Source: Pontederia crassipes (taxonomy: Eukaryota; Streptophyta; Magnoliopsida; Commelinales; Pontederiaceae). Taken from it: 64,000 nucleotides of DNA. Below, one piece after another: positions 1-14,300 of this stretch (its first letter is position 1; each line of letters begins with the position of its first letter). The DNA is taken from the NCBI GenBank assembly GCA_030549335.1, contig JAUKPH010000026.1:1302001-1366000 (forward strand), written 5' to 3'. The notes beneath the pieces are model-generated. The model searched no databases, had not been told where the DNA came from, and saw only the letters and a program-made list of their open reading frames with translations. Both the position numbers and the translations under genes were made by a program.

Positions 1-2529
1 CTGGCACGAAAGCGTCGAAAATTTTGCATCTTTTTACAGCGCAAAAAATTTCGCGTTTTTTGACCTTCTTGGCTGAAAACACCAGTAAAAGGCGCGCGCA
101 CGAAATTTCGCACACCCGGAAAATTTTCAACCGAGTCCATTTTTTCGTCCCAATCATCTCATCATGCATCAACAGGACGAAAGCGTCGAAAATTTGGCAT
201 CTTTTGACAGCGTAAAAAATTTTGCATTTTTTGACCTTCTTGACTGAAAACACCAGTAAAACGCGCGCTGCGCGCGAAATTTCGCACACCCGAAAAATTT
301 TCGTCCGAGTCCATTTTTTCGTCCCAATCATCTCACCATGCATCAACAGGAACGAACACATCGAAAATTTGGGACCTTTTGACAGCGTAAAAAATTTGGC
401 ATTTTTTGACCATCTTGGCCGAAAACACTAGTAAAAGGCGCTCGCGCGAAATTTCGCACCCCCGGAAAATTTCGTTCCGAGTCCATTTTTTCGTCCCAAT
501 CATCTCACCATGCATCAACAGGCACGAAAGCGTCGAAAATTTGGCATCTTTTGACAGCGCAAAAAATTTCGCATTTTTTGTCCTTCTTGGTTGAAAACAC
601 CAGTAAAAGCCACGCGCGCGAAATTTCGCACCCCCGAAAAAATTTCATCCGAGTCCATTTTTTCGTCCCAATCATCTCACCATGCATCAACAGGCACGAA
701 AGCGTCAAAAATTTGGCATCTTTTGACAGCATAAAAAATTTCGCGTTTTTTGACCTTCTTGGCTGAAAACACCAGTAAAAGGCACGCGCGCGAAATTTCG
801 CACACCCTAAAAATTTTCATCCGAGTCCATTTTTTCATCCCAATCATCTCACCACGCATCAACAAGCATGAAAGCGTCGAAAATTTGGCATGTTCTGACA
901 GCGTAAAAAATTTCGCGTTTTTGACCTTCTTGGCTGAAAACACAAGTAAAAGGCGTGCGCGCGAAATTTCGCACCAACGGAAAATTTCGTTCCGAGTCCA
1001 TTTTTTCGTCCCAATCATCTCACCATGCATCAACAGGCACGAAAGCGTAAAAAATTTGGCATCTTTTGACGGCATAAAAAATTTCGCATTTTTTGACCTT
1101 CTTGGCTGAAAACACCAGTAAAAGGCGCGCGCAGCGAAATTTCGCACCCCCGGGAAAATTTCGTTCCGAGTCCATTTTGTCATCCCAATCATCTCACCAT
1201 GCATCAACAGGCATGAAAGCGTAGAAAATTTGGCATCTAAAGATAGCGTAAAAAATTTCGTATTTTTTGACCTTGGTTGAAAACACTAGTAAAAGGCGCG
1301 CGCGCGAAATTTCGCACCCTCGGAAAATTTTGTTCCGAGTCCATTTTTTCGTGCCAATCATCTCACCATGCATCAACAGGCACGAAAGCGTCTAAAATTT
1401 GGCATCTTTTGACAGCATAAAAAATTTCGCATTTTTTGACCTTCTTGGCTGAAAACACCAGTAAAAGGTGCGCGCGCGAAATTTCGCACACCCGAAAAAT
1501 TTTTATCCGTGTCCATTTTTTCGTCCCAATCATCTCACCATGCATAACAGGAACGAAAGCATAAAAAATTTGGAATCTTTTGACAGCGTAAAAAATTTTG
1601 CATTTTTTGACCATCTTGGCCGAAAACACCAATAAAAGGCACGCGCGCGAAATTTCGCACCCCCGGAAAATTTCGTTCCGAGTACATTTTTTCATCCCAA
1701 TCATCTCACCATGCATCAACAGGCATGAAAGCGTCAAAAATTTGGCATCTTTTGACAGTGCAAAAAATTTCGCATTTTTTGTCCTTCTTGGCTGAAAACA
1801 CCAAGCCGCGTGCGCGAAATTTTGCACACACTAAAAATTTTCGTCCGAGTTCATTTTTTCATCCCAATCATCTCACCACGCATCAACAGGCACGAAAGTG
1901 TCAAAAATTTGGCATGTTCTGACAGCGTAAAAAATTTCGCGTTTTTGACCTTCTTGGCTGAAAACACCAGTAAAAGGCGTGCGCGCGAAATTTCGCACCA
2001 CCGAAAAATTTTGTTCCGAGTCCATTTTTTTGTCCCAATCATCTCACCATGCATCAAAAGGCACGAAAGCGTAAAAAATTTGGCATCTTTTGACAGCATA
2101 AAAATTTCGCATTTTTTGACCTTCTTGGCTGAAAACACCAGCAAAAGGCGCGCGCGCGAAATTTCGCACCCCCGGGAAAATTTTGTTCCGAGTCCATTTT
2201 TTCATCCCAATCATCTCACCATGCATCAACAGGCATGAAAGCGTCGAAAATTTGGCATATAAAGACAGCGTAAAAAATTTCGCATTTTTTGACCTTGGTT
2301 AAAAACACCAGTAAAAGGCGCGCGCGCGAAATTTCGCACCCTCGGAAAATTTCGTTCCGAGTCCATTTTTTTGTGCCAATCATCTCACCATGCATCAACA
2401 GGCACGAAAGTGTCGAAAATTTGGCATCTTTTGACAGCATAAAAAATTTCGCATTTTTTGACCTTCTTGGCTGAAAACACCAGTAAAAGGCGCGCGCACG
2501 AAATTTCATCCGAGTCCATTTTTTCATCC

Positions 2530-5500
2530 AAATTATCTCACCATGCATCAACAGGCACGAAAGCGTCGAAAATTTGGCATCTTTTGACAGCGTAAAAAAT
2601 TTTGCATTTTTTGACCTTCTTGGCTGGAAACACCAGTAAAAGGCGCGCGCGCAAAATTTCGCACCCCCGGAAAATTTCGTTCTGAGTCGATTTTTTCATC
2701 CCAATCAACTCACCATGCATCAACAAGCATGAAAGCGTAAAAAATTTGGCATCTAAAGACAGCGTAATAAATTTCGCATTTTTTGACCTTGGTTGAAAAC
2801 ACCAGTAAAAGGCGCGCGCGCGAAATTTTGCACCCTCGGAAAATTTCGTTCCGAGTCCATTTTTTCGTGCCAATCATCTCACCATGCATCAACAGGCACG
2901 AAAGCGTCAAAAATTTGGCATCTTTTGACAGCGTAAAAAATTTCGCATTTTTTGACCTTCGTGGCTTAAAACACCAGTAAAAGGCGCGCGCGCGAAATTT
3001 CGCACACCCTAAAAATTTTCATCCGAGTCCATTTTTTCATCCCAATCATCTCACCACGCATCAACAGGCACGAAAGCGTCAAAAATTTGGCATCTTTTGA
3101 TAGTGTAAAAAATTTCGCATTTTTTGACCTTCTTGGCTGAAAACACCAGTAAAAGGAGCGCGTGCGAAATTTAGCACCCCCGGAAAATTTCGTTCCGAGT
3201 CCATTTTTTCGTCCCAATCATCTCATCATGCATCAACAGGCACGAAAGCGTCGAAAATTTAGCATCTTTTGGCGGTGTAAAAAATTTCGCATTTTTTGAC
3301 CTTCTTGCCTTAAAACACCAGTAAAAGGTGCGCGCGAAATTTCGCACACCCGAAAAATTTTCACCCGAGTCCATTTTTTCGTCCCAATCATCTCACCATG
3401 CATAAACAGGCACGAAAGCGTCAAAAATTTGGCATCTTTTGATAGTGTAAAAAATTTCGCGTTTTTTGACCTTCTTGGCTGAAAACACCAGTAAAAGGAG
3501 CGCGTGCGAAATTTAGCACCCCCGGAAAATTCCGTTCCGAGTCCATTTTTTCGTCCCAATCATCTCACCGTGCATCAACAGGCACGAAAGCGTCGAAAAT
3601 TTAGCATCTTTTGGCGGTGTAAAAAATTTCGCATTTTTTGACCTTCTTGCCTTAAAACACCAGTAAAAGGTGCGCGCGAAATTTTGCACCCCCGGAAAAT
3701 TTAGATTCGAGTCCATTTTTTTGTCCCAATCATCTCACCGTGCATCAACAGGCACGAAAGCGTCGAAAATTTGGCATCTTTTGACAGCGTAAAAAATTTC
3801 GCGTTTTCTGACCTTCTTGGCTGAAAACACCAGTAAAAGGCGCTCGCGCGAAATTTCGCACCCCCGGATAATTTCGTTCCGAGTCCATTTTTACGTCCCA
3901 ATCAACTCACCATGCATCAACAAGCATGAAAGCATCGAAAATTTAGCTTCTTTTGACGGTGTAAATAATTTCGCGTTTTTTGACCTTCTTGGCTGAAAAC
4001 ACCAGTAAAAGGCGTGCGCGCGAAATTTTGCACACCCGAAAAAATTTCATCCGAGTCCATTTTTTCGTCCAAATCATCTCACCATGCATCAACAGGCACG
4101 AAAGCGTCGAAAATTTGGCATCTTTTGACGGCGTAAAAAATTTTGCATTTTTTGACCTTCTTGGCGGGAAACACCAGTAAAAGGAGCGCGCGCGAAATTT
4201 CGCACCCCCGGAAAATTTTCATCCGAATCCATTTTTTCGTCCCAATCATCTCACCATGCATCAACAGGCACGAAAGCGTCGAAAATTTGGCATCATTTGA
4301 CAGCATAAAAAATTTCGCATTTTTTGACCTTCTTGGCTGAAAACACCAGTAAAAGGCGCGTGCGCGAAATTTCGCACCCCCGGGAAAATTTCATTTCGAG
4401 TCCATTTTTTCATCCCAATCATCTCACCATGCATCAACAGGCATGAAAGCGTCGAAAATTTGGCATCTTTTGACAGCGTAAAAAATTTCGCATTTTTTGA
4501 CCTTCTTGGTTGAAAACACAAGTAAAAGGCGCGCGCGCGAAATTTCGCACACCCGAAAAATTTCGTTCCGAGTCCATTTTTTCGTCCCAATCATCTCACC
4601 ATGCATCAACAGGCACGAAAGCATAAAAAATTTAGCATCTTTTGGCGGTGTAAAAAATTTCGCATTTTTTGACCTTCTTGGCTGAAAACACCTGTAAAAG
4701 GCGCGCGCGAAATTTCGCACCACCGGAAAATTTCGTTCCGAGTCCATTTTTTCGTCCCAATCATCTCACCATGCATCAACAGGCACGAAAGCGTCGAAAA
4801 TTTGGCATCTTTTGACAGCGTAAAAAATTTTGCATTTTTTGACCTTCTTGGCTGAAAACACCACTAAAAGGCGCGCGCACGAAATTTCGCACACCCGAAA
4901 AATTTTCATCCGAGTCCATTTTTTCGTCCCAATCATCTCACCATGCATCAACAGGAACGAAAGCATTGAAAATTTGGCATCTTTTGACAGCGTAAAAAAT
5001 TTTGCATTTTTTGACCTTCTTGGCTGGAAACACCAGTAAAAGGCGCGCGCGCAAAATTTCGCACCCCCGGAAAATTTCGTTCTGAGTCGATTTTTTCATC
5101 CCAGTCAACTCACCATGCATCAACAGGCATGAAAGCGTAAAAAATTTGGCATCTAAAGACAGCGTAATAAATTTCGCATTTTTTGACCTTGGTTGAAAAC
5201 ACCAGTAAAAGGCGCGCGCGCGAAATTTTGCACCCTCGGAAAATTTCGTTCCGAGTCCATTTTTTTGTGCCAATCATCTCACCATGCATCAACAGGCACG
5301 AAAGCGTCAAAAATTTGGCATCTTTTGACAGCATAAAAAATTTCGCGTTTTTTGACCTTCTTGGCTGAAAACACCAGTAAAAGACGCGCACGCGAAATTT
5401 CGCACACCCGAAAAATTTTCACCCGAGTCCATTTTTTCGTCCCAATCATCTCACCATGCATAAACAGGCACGAAAGCGTCAAAAATTTGGCATCTTTTGA

Positions 5501-8340
5501 TAGTGTAAAAAATTTCGCGTTTTTTGACCTTCTTGGCTGAAAACACCAGTAAAAGGAGCGCGTGCGAAATTTAGCACCCCCGGAAAATTTCGTTCCGAGT
5601 CCATTTTTTCGTCCCAATCATCTCACCATGCATCAACAGGCACGAAAGCGTCGAAAATTTAGCATCTTTTGGCGGTGTAAAAAATTTCGCATTTTTTGAC
5701 CTTCTTGCCTTAAAACACCAGTAAAAGGTGCGCGCGAAATTTCGCACACCCGAAAAATTTTCACCCGAGTCCATTTTTTCGTCCCAATCATCTCACCATG
5801 CATAAACAGGCACGAAAGCGTCAAAAATTTGGCATCTTTTGATAGTGTAAAAAATTTCGCGTTTTTTGACCTTCTTGGCTGAAAACACCAGTAAAAGGAG
5901 CGCGTGCGAAATTTAGCACCCCCGGAAAATTTCGTTCCGAGTCCATTTTTTCGTCCCAATCATCTCACCGTGCATCAACAGGCACGAAAGCGTCGAAAAT
6001 TTAGCATCTTTTGGCGGTGTAAAAAATTTCGCATTTTTTGACCTTCTTGCCTTAAAACACCAGTAAAAGGTGCGCGCGAAATTTCGCACCCCCGGAAAAT
6101 TTAGTTTCGAGTCCATTTTTTGTCCCAATCATCTCACCGTGCATCATCAGGCACGAAAGCATCGAAAATTTGGCATCTTTTGACAGCGTAAAAAATTTCG
6201 CGTTTTCTGACCTTCTTGGCTGAAAACACCAGTAAAAGGCGCGCGCGCGAAATTTCGCACCCCCGGATAATTTCGTTCCGAGTCCATTTTTACGTCCCAA
6301 TCAACTCACCATGCATCAACAAGCACGAAAGCATCGAAAATTTAGCTTCTTTTGACGGTGTAAATAATTTCGCGTTTTTTGACCTTCTTGGCTGAAAACA
6401 CCAGTAAAAGGCGTGCGCGCGAAATTTTGCACACCCGAAAAAATTTCATCCGAGTCCATTTTTTCGTCCAAATCATCTCACCATGCATCAACAGGCACGA
6501 AAGCGTCGAAAATTTGGCATCTTTTGACGGCGTAAAAAATTTTGCATTTTTTGACCTTCTTGGCGGGAAACACCAGTAAAAGGAGAGCGCGCGAAATTTC
6601 GCACCCCCGAAAAATTTTCATCCGAATCCATTTTTTCGTCCCAATCATCTCACCATGCATCAACAGGCACGAAAGCGTCGAAAATTTGGCATCATTTGAC
6701 AGCATAAAAAATTTCGCATTTTTTGACCTTCTTGGCTGAAAACACCAGTAAAAGGCGCGTGCGCGAAATTTCGCACCCCCGGGAAAATTTCATTTCGAGT
6801 CCATTTTTTCATCCCAATCATCTCACCATGCATCAACAGGCATGAAAGCGTCGAAAATTTGGCATCTTTTGACAGCGTAAAAAATTTCGCATTTTTTGAC
6901 CTTCTTGGTTGAAAACACAAGTAAAAGGCGCGCGCGCGAAATTTCGCACACCCGAAAAATTTCGTTCCGAGTCCATTTTTTCGTCCCAATCATCTCACCA
7001 TGCATCAACAGGCACGAAAGCATAAAAAATTTAGCATCTTTTGGCGGTGTAAAAAATTTCGCATTTTTTGACCTTCTTGGCTGAAAACACCAGTAAAAGG
7101 CGCGCGCGAAATTTCGCACCACCGGAAAATTTCGTTCCGAGTCCATTTTTTCGTCCCAATCAACTCACCATGCATCAACAGGCACGAAAGCGTCGAAAAT
7201 TTAGCTTCTTTTGACGGTGTAAAAAATTTCGCGTTTTTTGACCTTCTTGGCTGAAAACACCAGTAAAAGGCGCGCGCGCGAAATTTTGCACACCACAAAA
7301 TTTTTTATCCGAGTCCATTTTTTCATCCAAATCATCTCACCATGCATCAACAGGCATGAAAGCGTCGAAAATTTGGCATCTTTTGACAGCGTAAAAAATT
7401 TTGCATTTTTTGACCTTCTTGGCTGGAAACACCAGTAAAAGGCGCGCGCGCGAAATTTCGCACCCCCGAAAAATTTCATTCCGAGTCCATTTTTTCATCC
7501 CAATCAACTCACCATGCATCAACAGGCATGAAAGCGTCGAAAATTTGGCATCTAAAGACAGCGTAAAAAATTTCGCACTTTTTGACCTTGGTTGAAAACA
7601 CCAGTAAAAGGCGCGCGCGCGAAATTTCGCACCCTCGGAAAATTCGTTCCGAGTCCATTTTTTCGTGCCAATCATCTCACCTTGCATCAACAGGCACGAA
7701 AGCGTAAAAAATTTGGCATCTTTTGACAGCATAAAAAATTCGCGTTTTTTTACCTTCTTGGCTGAAAACACCAGTAAAAGGCACGCGCGCGAAATTTCGC
7801 ACACCCGAAAAATTTTCACCCGAGTCCATTTTTTCATCCCAATCATCTCACCATGCATCAACAGGCACGAAAGCGTCAAAAATTTGGCATCTTTTGATAG
7901 TGTAAAAAATTTCGCGTTTTTTTACCTTCTTGGCTGAAAACACTAGTAAAAGGAGCGCGCGCGAAATTTAGCACCCCCGGAAAATTTCGTTCCGAGTCCA
8001 TTTTTTCATCCCAATCATCTCACCATGCATCAACAGGCACGAAAGCGTCGAAAATTTAGCATCTTTTGGCGGTGTAAAAAATTTTGCATTTTTTGACCTT
8101 CTTGCCTTAAAACACCAGTAAAAGGCACGCGTGAAATTTCGCACCCCCGGAAAATTTCATTTCGAGTCCATTTTTTCGTCCCAATCATCTCACCGTGCAT
8201 CAACATGCACGAAAGCGTCGAAAATTTGGCATCTTTTGACAGCGTAAAAAATTTCGCATTTTTTGACCTTTTTGGCTGAAAACACCAGTAAAAGGCGCGC
8301 GCAGCGAAATTTCGCACCCCCGGAAAATTTCGTTCCGAGT
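2530..8340 (+). repeat. sat1 HOR domain A, ~2,400-bp (14-mer) period
   Basis: A rare monomer variant reading GGCATCTAAAGACAGCG recurs at 2,748, 5,148 and 7,547, spacings of 2,400 and 2,399 bases (14 monomers). The monomers around it repeat in the same order. Two nearly full copies lie at about 2,530-4,930 and 4,930-7,330. A third, shortened copy runs to about 8,340 and lacks roughly two monomers. A two-monomer (~342-354 bp) duplication sits inside each of the first two copies, near 3.2-3.7 kb and 5.6-6.1 kb. Related variants at 1,232 and 2,254 lie outside this spacing. Outer limits are approximate. Confidence 0.85.
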
Positions 8341-11300
8341 CCATTTTTACGTCCCAATCAATTCACCATGCATCAACAGGCACGAAAGCGTCGAAATTTT
8401 AGCTTCTTTTGATGGTGTAAAAAATTTCGCGTTTTTTTACCTTCTTGGCTGAAAATACCAGTAAAAGGCGCGCGCGCGAAATTTCGCACACCCGAAAAAA
8501 TTTCATCCGAGTCCATTTTTTCGTCCAAATCATCTCACCATGCATCAACAGGCACGAAAGCGTCGAAAATTTGGCATCTTTTGACAGCGTAAAAAAATTT
8601 TCATTTTTTGACCTTCTTGGCTGGAAACACCAGTAAAAGGCGCGCGCGCGAAATTTCGCACCCCCGGAAAATTTTCATCCGAATCCATTTTTTCGTCCCA
8701 ATCATCTCACCATGCATCAACAGGCATGAAAGCGTCGAAAATTTGGCATCTTTTGATAGCGTAAAAAATTTTGCATTTTTTGACCTTCTTGGCTGAAAAC
8801 ACCAGTAAAAGGCGCGCGCGCGAAATTTCGCACCCCCGGAAAAATTTCATCCGAGTCCATTTTTTCGTCCCAATCATCTCACCATGCATCAACAGGCACG
8901 AAAGCGTCGAAAATTTGGCATCTTTTGATAGCGCAAAAAATTTCGCATTTTTTGTCCTTCTTGGCTGAAAACACCAGTAAAAGGCACGCGCGCGAAAATT
9001 TGCACCCCCAAAAAAATTTCATCCGAGTCCATTTTTTCGTCCCAATCATCTCATCATGCATCAACAGGCACGAAAGCGTAAAAAATTTGGCATCTTTTGA
9101 CAGCGGAAAAAATTTCGCATTTTTTGACCTTCTTGGCTGAAAACAACAGTAAAAGGCGCGCGCGAGAAATTTCGCACACCCTAAAAATTTTCATCCGAGT
9201 CCATTTTTTCATCCCAATCATCTCACCACGCATCAACAGGCACGAAAGCGTTGAAAATTTGGCATATTTCGACAGCGTAAAAAATTTCGCGTTTTTTGAC
9301 CTTCTTGGCTGAAAACACCAATAAAAGGCGTGCGCGCGAAATTTCGCACCCCCGAAAAATTTTGTTCCGAGTCCATTTTCTCGTCCCAATCATCTCACCA
9401 TGCATCAATGGGCACGAAAGCATCGAAAATTTAGCATCTTTTGTCGATGTAAAAAATTTCGCATTTTTTGACCTTCTTGGCTGAAAACACCAGTAAAATG
9501 CGCGCGCGCAAAATTTCGCACACCCGAAAAAATTTTATCCGAGTCCATTTTTTCGTCCCAATCATCTCACCATGCATCAACAGTCATGAAAGCGTCGAAA
9601 ATTTTGCAACTTTTGACAGCATAAAAAATTTTGCATTTTTTGACCTTCTTGGCTGGAAACACCAGTAAAAGGCGCGCGCGCGAAATTTCGCACCCCCGAA
9701 AAATTTTCATCCGAGTCCATTTTTTCATCCCAAACATCTCACCATGCATCAACAGACATGAAAGCGTCGAAAATGTGGCATCTTTTGACAGCGTAAAAAA
9801 TTTCGTGTTTTTTGACCTTCTTGGTTGAAAACACCAGTACAAGGCGCGCGCGCGAAATTTCGCACACCCTAAAAATTTTAATCCGAGTCCATTTTTTCAT
9901 CCCAATCATCTCACCACCCATCAACAGGCACGAAAGCGTTGAAAATTTGGCATATTTCGACAGCGTAAAAAATTTCGCGTTTTTGACCTTCTTGGCTGAA
10001 AACACCTGTAAAAGGCGCGCGCGCAAAATTTCGCACCCTCGAAAAATTTCGTTCCGAGTCCATTTTTTCGTCCCAATCATCTCACCATGAATCAATAGGC
10101 ACAAAAACGTCGAAAATTTGGCACAGCGCAAAAAAATTCGCGTTTTTGACCTTCTTGGCTGAAAGCACCAGTAAAAGGCGCGCGCGCGAAATTTCGCACC
10201 CCCGAAAAATTTTCATCCGAGTCCATTTTTTCATCCCAATCATCTCATTATGCATCAACAGGCATGAAAGCGTCGAAAATTTGGCATCTTTTAACAGCGT
10301 AAAATTTTTTGCGTTTTTTGACCTTCTTGGCTGAAAACACCAGTAAAAGGCGCGCGCGCGAAATTTTGCACACCCGAAAAATTTTCATCCAAGTCCATTT
10401 TTTCGTCCCAATCATCTCACCATGCATCAACAGGCATGAAAGAGTCGAAAATTTGGCATCTTTTGACAGCGTAAAAAATTTTGCATTTTTTGACCTTCTT
10501 GGCTGAAAACACCAGTAAAAGGCGCGCGCGCGACATTTCGCACACTCGAAAAATTTTCATCCATGTCCATTTTTTTGTCCCATTCTTCTCACCATGCATC
10601 AACAGGCACGAAAGCATAAAAAATTTGGCATCTTTTGATAGCGTAAAAAATTTTGCATTTTTTGACATTCTTGGCTGAAAACACCAGTAAAAGGCGCGCC
10701 CACGAAATTTCGCACCCCCGGAAAAATTTCATCCGAGTCCATTTTTTCGTCCCAATCATCTCACCATGCATCAACAGGCACGAAAGCGTCGAAAATTTGG
10801 CATCTTATGACAGCGCAAAAAATTTCGCATTTTTTGTCCTTCTTGGCTGAAAACACCAGTAAAAGGCGCGCGCGCGAAAATTTGCACCCCCAAAAAAATT
10901 TCATCCGAGTCCATTTTTTCGTCCCAATCATCTCACCATGCATCAACAGGCACGAAAGCATAAAAAATTTGGCATCTTTTGACAGCGTAAAAAATTTCGC
11001 GTTTTTTGACCTTCTTGGCTGAAAACACCAGTAAAAGGCGCGCGCGCGAAATTTCGCACCACCGGAAAATTTCGTTCCGAGCCCATTTTTTCGTCCCAAT
11101 CATCTCACCATGCATCAACAGGCATGAAAGCGTCGAAAATTTGGCATCTTTTGACAGCGTAAAAAATTTCGCGTTTTTTGACCTTCTTGGCTGAAAACAC
11201 CAATAAAAGGCGCGCGCGCGAAATTTCGCACCCCCGAAAAATTTTGTTCCGAGTCCATTTTTTCGTCCCAATCATCTCACCATGCATCAATAGGCACGAA

Positions 11301-14300
11301 AGCGTCGAAAATTTAGCATCTTTTGTCGGTGTAAAAAATTTCGCATTTTTTTACCTTCTTGGCTGAAAACACCAGTAAAAGGCGCGCGCGCAAAATTTCG
11401 CACACCCGAAAAATTTTTATCCGAGTCCATTTTTTCGTCCCAATCATTTCACCATGCATCAATAGGCACGAAAGCGTCGAAAATTTAGCATCTTTTTATC
11501 GGTGTAAAAAATTTCGCATTTTTTGACCTTCTTGGCTGAAAACACCAGTAAAAGGCGCGCGCGCAAAATTTCGCACACCCGAAAAATTTTTATCCGAGTC
11601 CATTTTTTCGTCCCAATCATTTCACCATGCATCAATAGGCACGAAAGCGTCGAAAATTTAGCATCTTTTGTCGGCGTAAAAAATTTCGTGTTTTTTGACC
11701 TTCTTGGTTGAAAACACCAGTAGAAGGCGCGCGCGCGAAATTTCGCACACCCGAAAAATTTTCATCCGAGTCCATTTTTTCGTCTCAATCATCTCACCAT
11801 GCATCAACAGGCACGAAAGCGTCGAAAATTTGGCATCTTTTGACAGCGTAAAAATTTTTGCGTTTTTTGACCTTCTTGGCTGAAAACACCTGTAAAAGGC
11901 GCGCGCGCAAAATTTCGCACCCTCGAAAAATTTCGTTCCGAGTCCATTTTTTCGTCCCAATCATCTCACCATGAATCAATAGGCACAAAAACGTCGAAAA
12001 TTTGGCACAGCGCAAAAAAATTCGCGTTTTTGACCTTCTTGGCTGAAAGCACCAGTAAAAGGCGCGCGCGCGAAATTTCGCACCCCCGAAAAATTTTCAT
12101 CCGAGTCCATTTTTTCATCCCAATCATCTCACCGTGCATCAACAGGCATGAAAGCGTCGAAAATTTGGCATCTTTTAACAGCATAAAATTTTTTGCGTTT
12201 TTTGACCTTCTTGGCTGAAAACACCAGTAAAAGGCGCGCGCTGCGAAATTTCGTACACCCAAAAAAATTTTATCCGATTCCATTTTTTCGTCCCAATCAT
12301 CTCACCATGCATCAACAGGCATGAAAGCGTCGAAAATTTGGCAACTTTTGACAGCATAAAAAATTCTGCATTTTTTGACCTTCTTGGCTGGAAACACCAG
12401 TAAAAGGCGCGCGCGCGAAATTTCGCACCCCCGAAAAATTTTCATCCGAGTCCATTTTTTCATCCCAAACATCTCACCATGCATCAACAGACATGAAAGT
12501 GTCGAAAATTTGGCATCTTTTGACAGCATAAAAAATTTCGTGTTTTTTGACCTTCTTGGTTGAAAACACTAGTACAAGGCGCGCGCGCGAAATTTCGCGC
12601 ACCCTAAAAATTTTCATCCGAGTCCATTTTTTCATCCCAATCATCTCACCACGCATCAACAGGCACGAAAGCGTTGAAAATTTGGCATATTTCGACAGCG
12701 TAAAAAATTTCGCGTTTTTTGACCTTCTTGGCTGAAAACACCTGTAAAAGGCGCGCGCGCAAAATTTCGCACCCTCGAAAAATTTCGTTCCGAGTCCATT
12801 TTTTCGTCCCAATCATCTCACCATCAATCAATAGGCACAAAAACGTCGAAAATTTGGCACAGCGCAAAAAAATTCGCGTTTTTGACCTTCTTGGCTGAAA
12901 GCACCAGTAAAAGGCGCGCGCGCGAAATTTCGCACCCCCGAAAAATTTTCATCCGAGTCCATTTTTCATCCCAATCATCTCACCATACATCAACAGGCAT
13001 GAAAGCGTCGAAAATTTGGCATCTTTTAACAGCGTAAAATTTTTTGCGTTTTTTGACCTTCTTGGCTGAAAACACCAGTAAAAGGCGCGCGCGCGAAATT
13101 TTGCACACCCGAAAAATTTTCATCCAAGTCCATTTTTTCGTCCCAATCATCTCACCATGCATCAACATGCATGAAAGCGTCGAAAATTTGGCATCTTTTG
13201 ACAGCGTAAAAAATTTTGCATTTTTTGACCTTCTTGGCTGAAAATACCAGTAAAAGGCGCGCGCGCGACATTTCGCACACCCGAAAAATTTTCATCCATG
13301 TCCATTTTTTTGTCCCATTCTTCTCACCATGCATCAACAGGCACGAAAGCGTCAAAAATTTGGCATCTTTTGATAGCGTAAAAATTTTTGCATTTTTTGA
13401 CCTTCTTGGCTGAAAATACCAATAAAAGGCGCGCCCACGAAATTTCGCACCCCCGGAAAAATTTCATCCGAGTCCATTTTTTCGTCCCAATCATCTCACC
13501 ATGCATCAACAGGCACGAAAGCGTCGAAAATTTGGCATCTTATGACAGCGCAAAAAATTTCGCATTTTTTGTCCTTCTTGGCTGAAAACACCAGTAAAAG
13601 GCGCGCGCGCGAAAATTTGCACCCCCAAAAAAATTTCATCCGAGTCCATTTTTTCGTCCCAATCATCTCACCATGCATCAACAGGCACGAAAGCGTAAAA
13701 AAATTGGCATCTTTTGACAGCGGAAAAAATTTCGCGTTTTTTGACCTTCTTGGCTGAAAATAACAGTAAAAGGCGCGCGCGAGAAATTTCGCATACCCTA
13801 AAAATTTTCATCCGAGTCCATTTTTTCATCCCAATCATCTCACCACTCATCAACAGGCACGAAAGCGTCGAAAATTTGGCATATTTTGACAGCGTAAAAA
13901 ATTTCGCGTTTTTTGACCTTCTTGGCTGAAAACACCAGTAAAAGGCGCGCGCGCGAAATTTCGCACCACCGGAAAATTTCGTTCCGAGCCCATTTTTTCG
14001 TCCCAATCATCTCACCATGCATCAACAGGCATGAAAGCGTCGAAAATTTGGCATCTTTTGACAGCGTAAAAAATTTCGCGTTTTTTGACCTTCTTGGCTG
14101 AAAACACCAATAAAAGGCGCGCGCGCGAAATTTCGCACCCCCGAAAAATTTTGTTCCGAGTCCATTTTTTCGTCCCAATCATCTCACCATGCATCAATAG
14201 GCACGAAAGCGTCGAAAATTTAGCATCTTTTGTCGGTGTAAAAAATTTCGCATTTTTTGACCTTCTTGGCTGAAAACACCAGTAAAAGGCGCGCGCGCAA

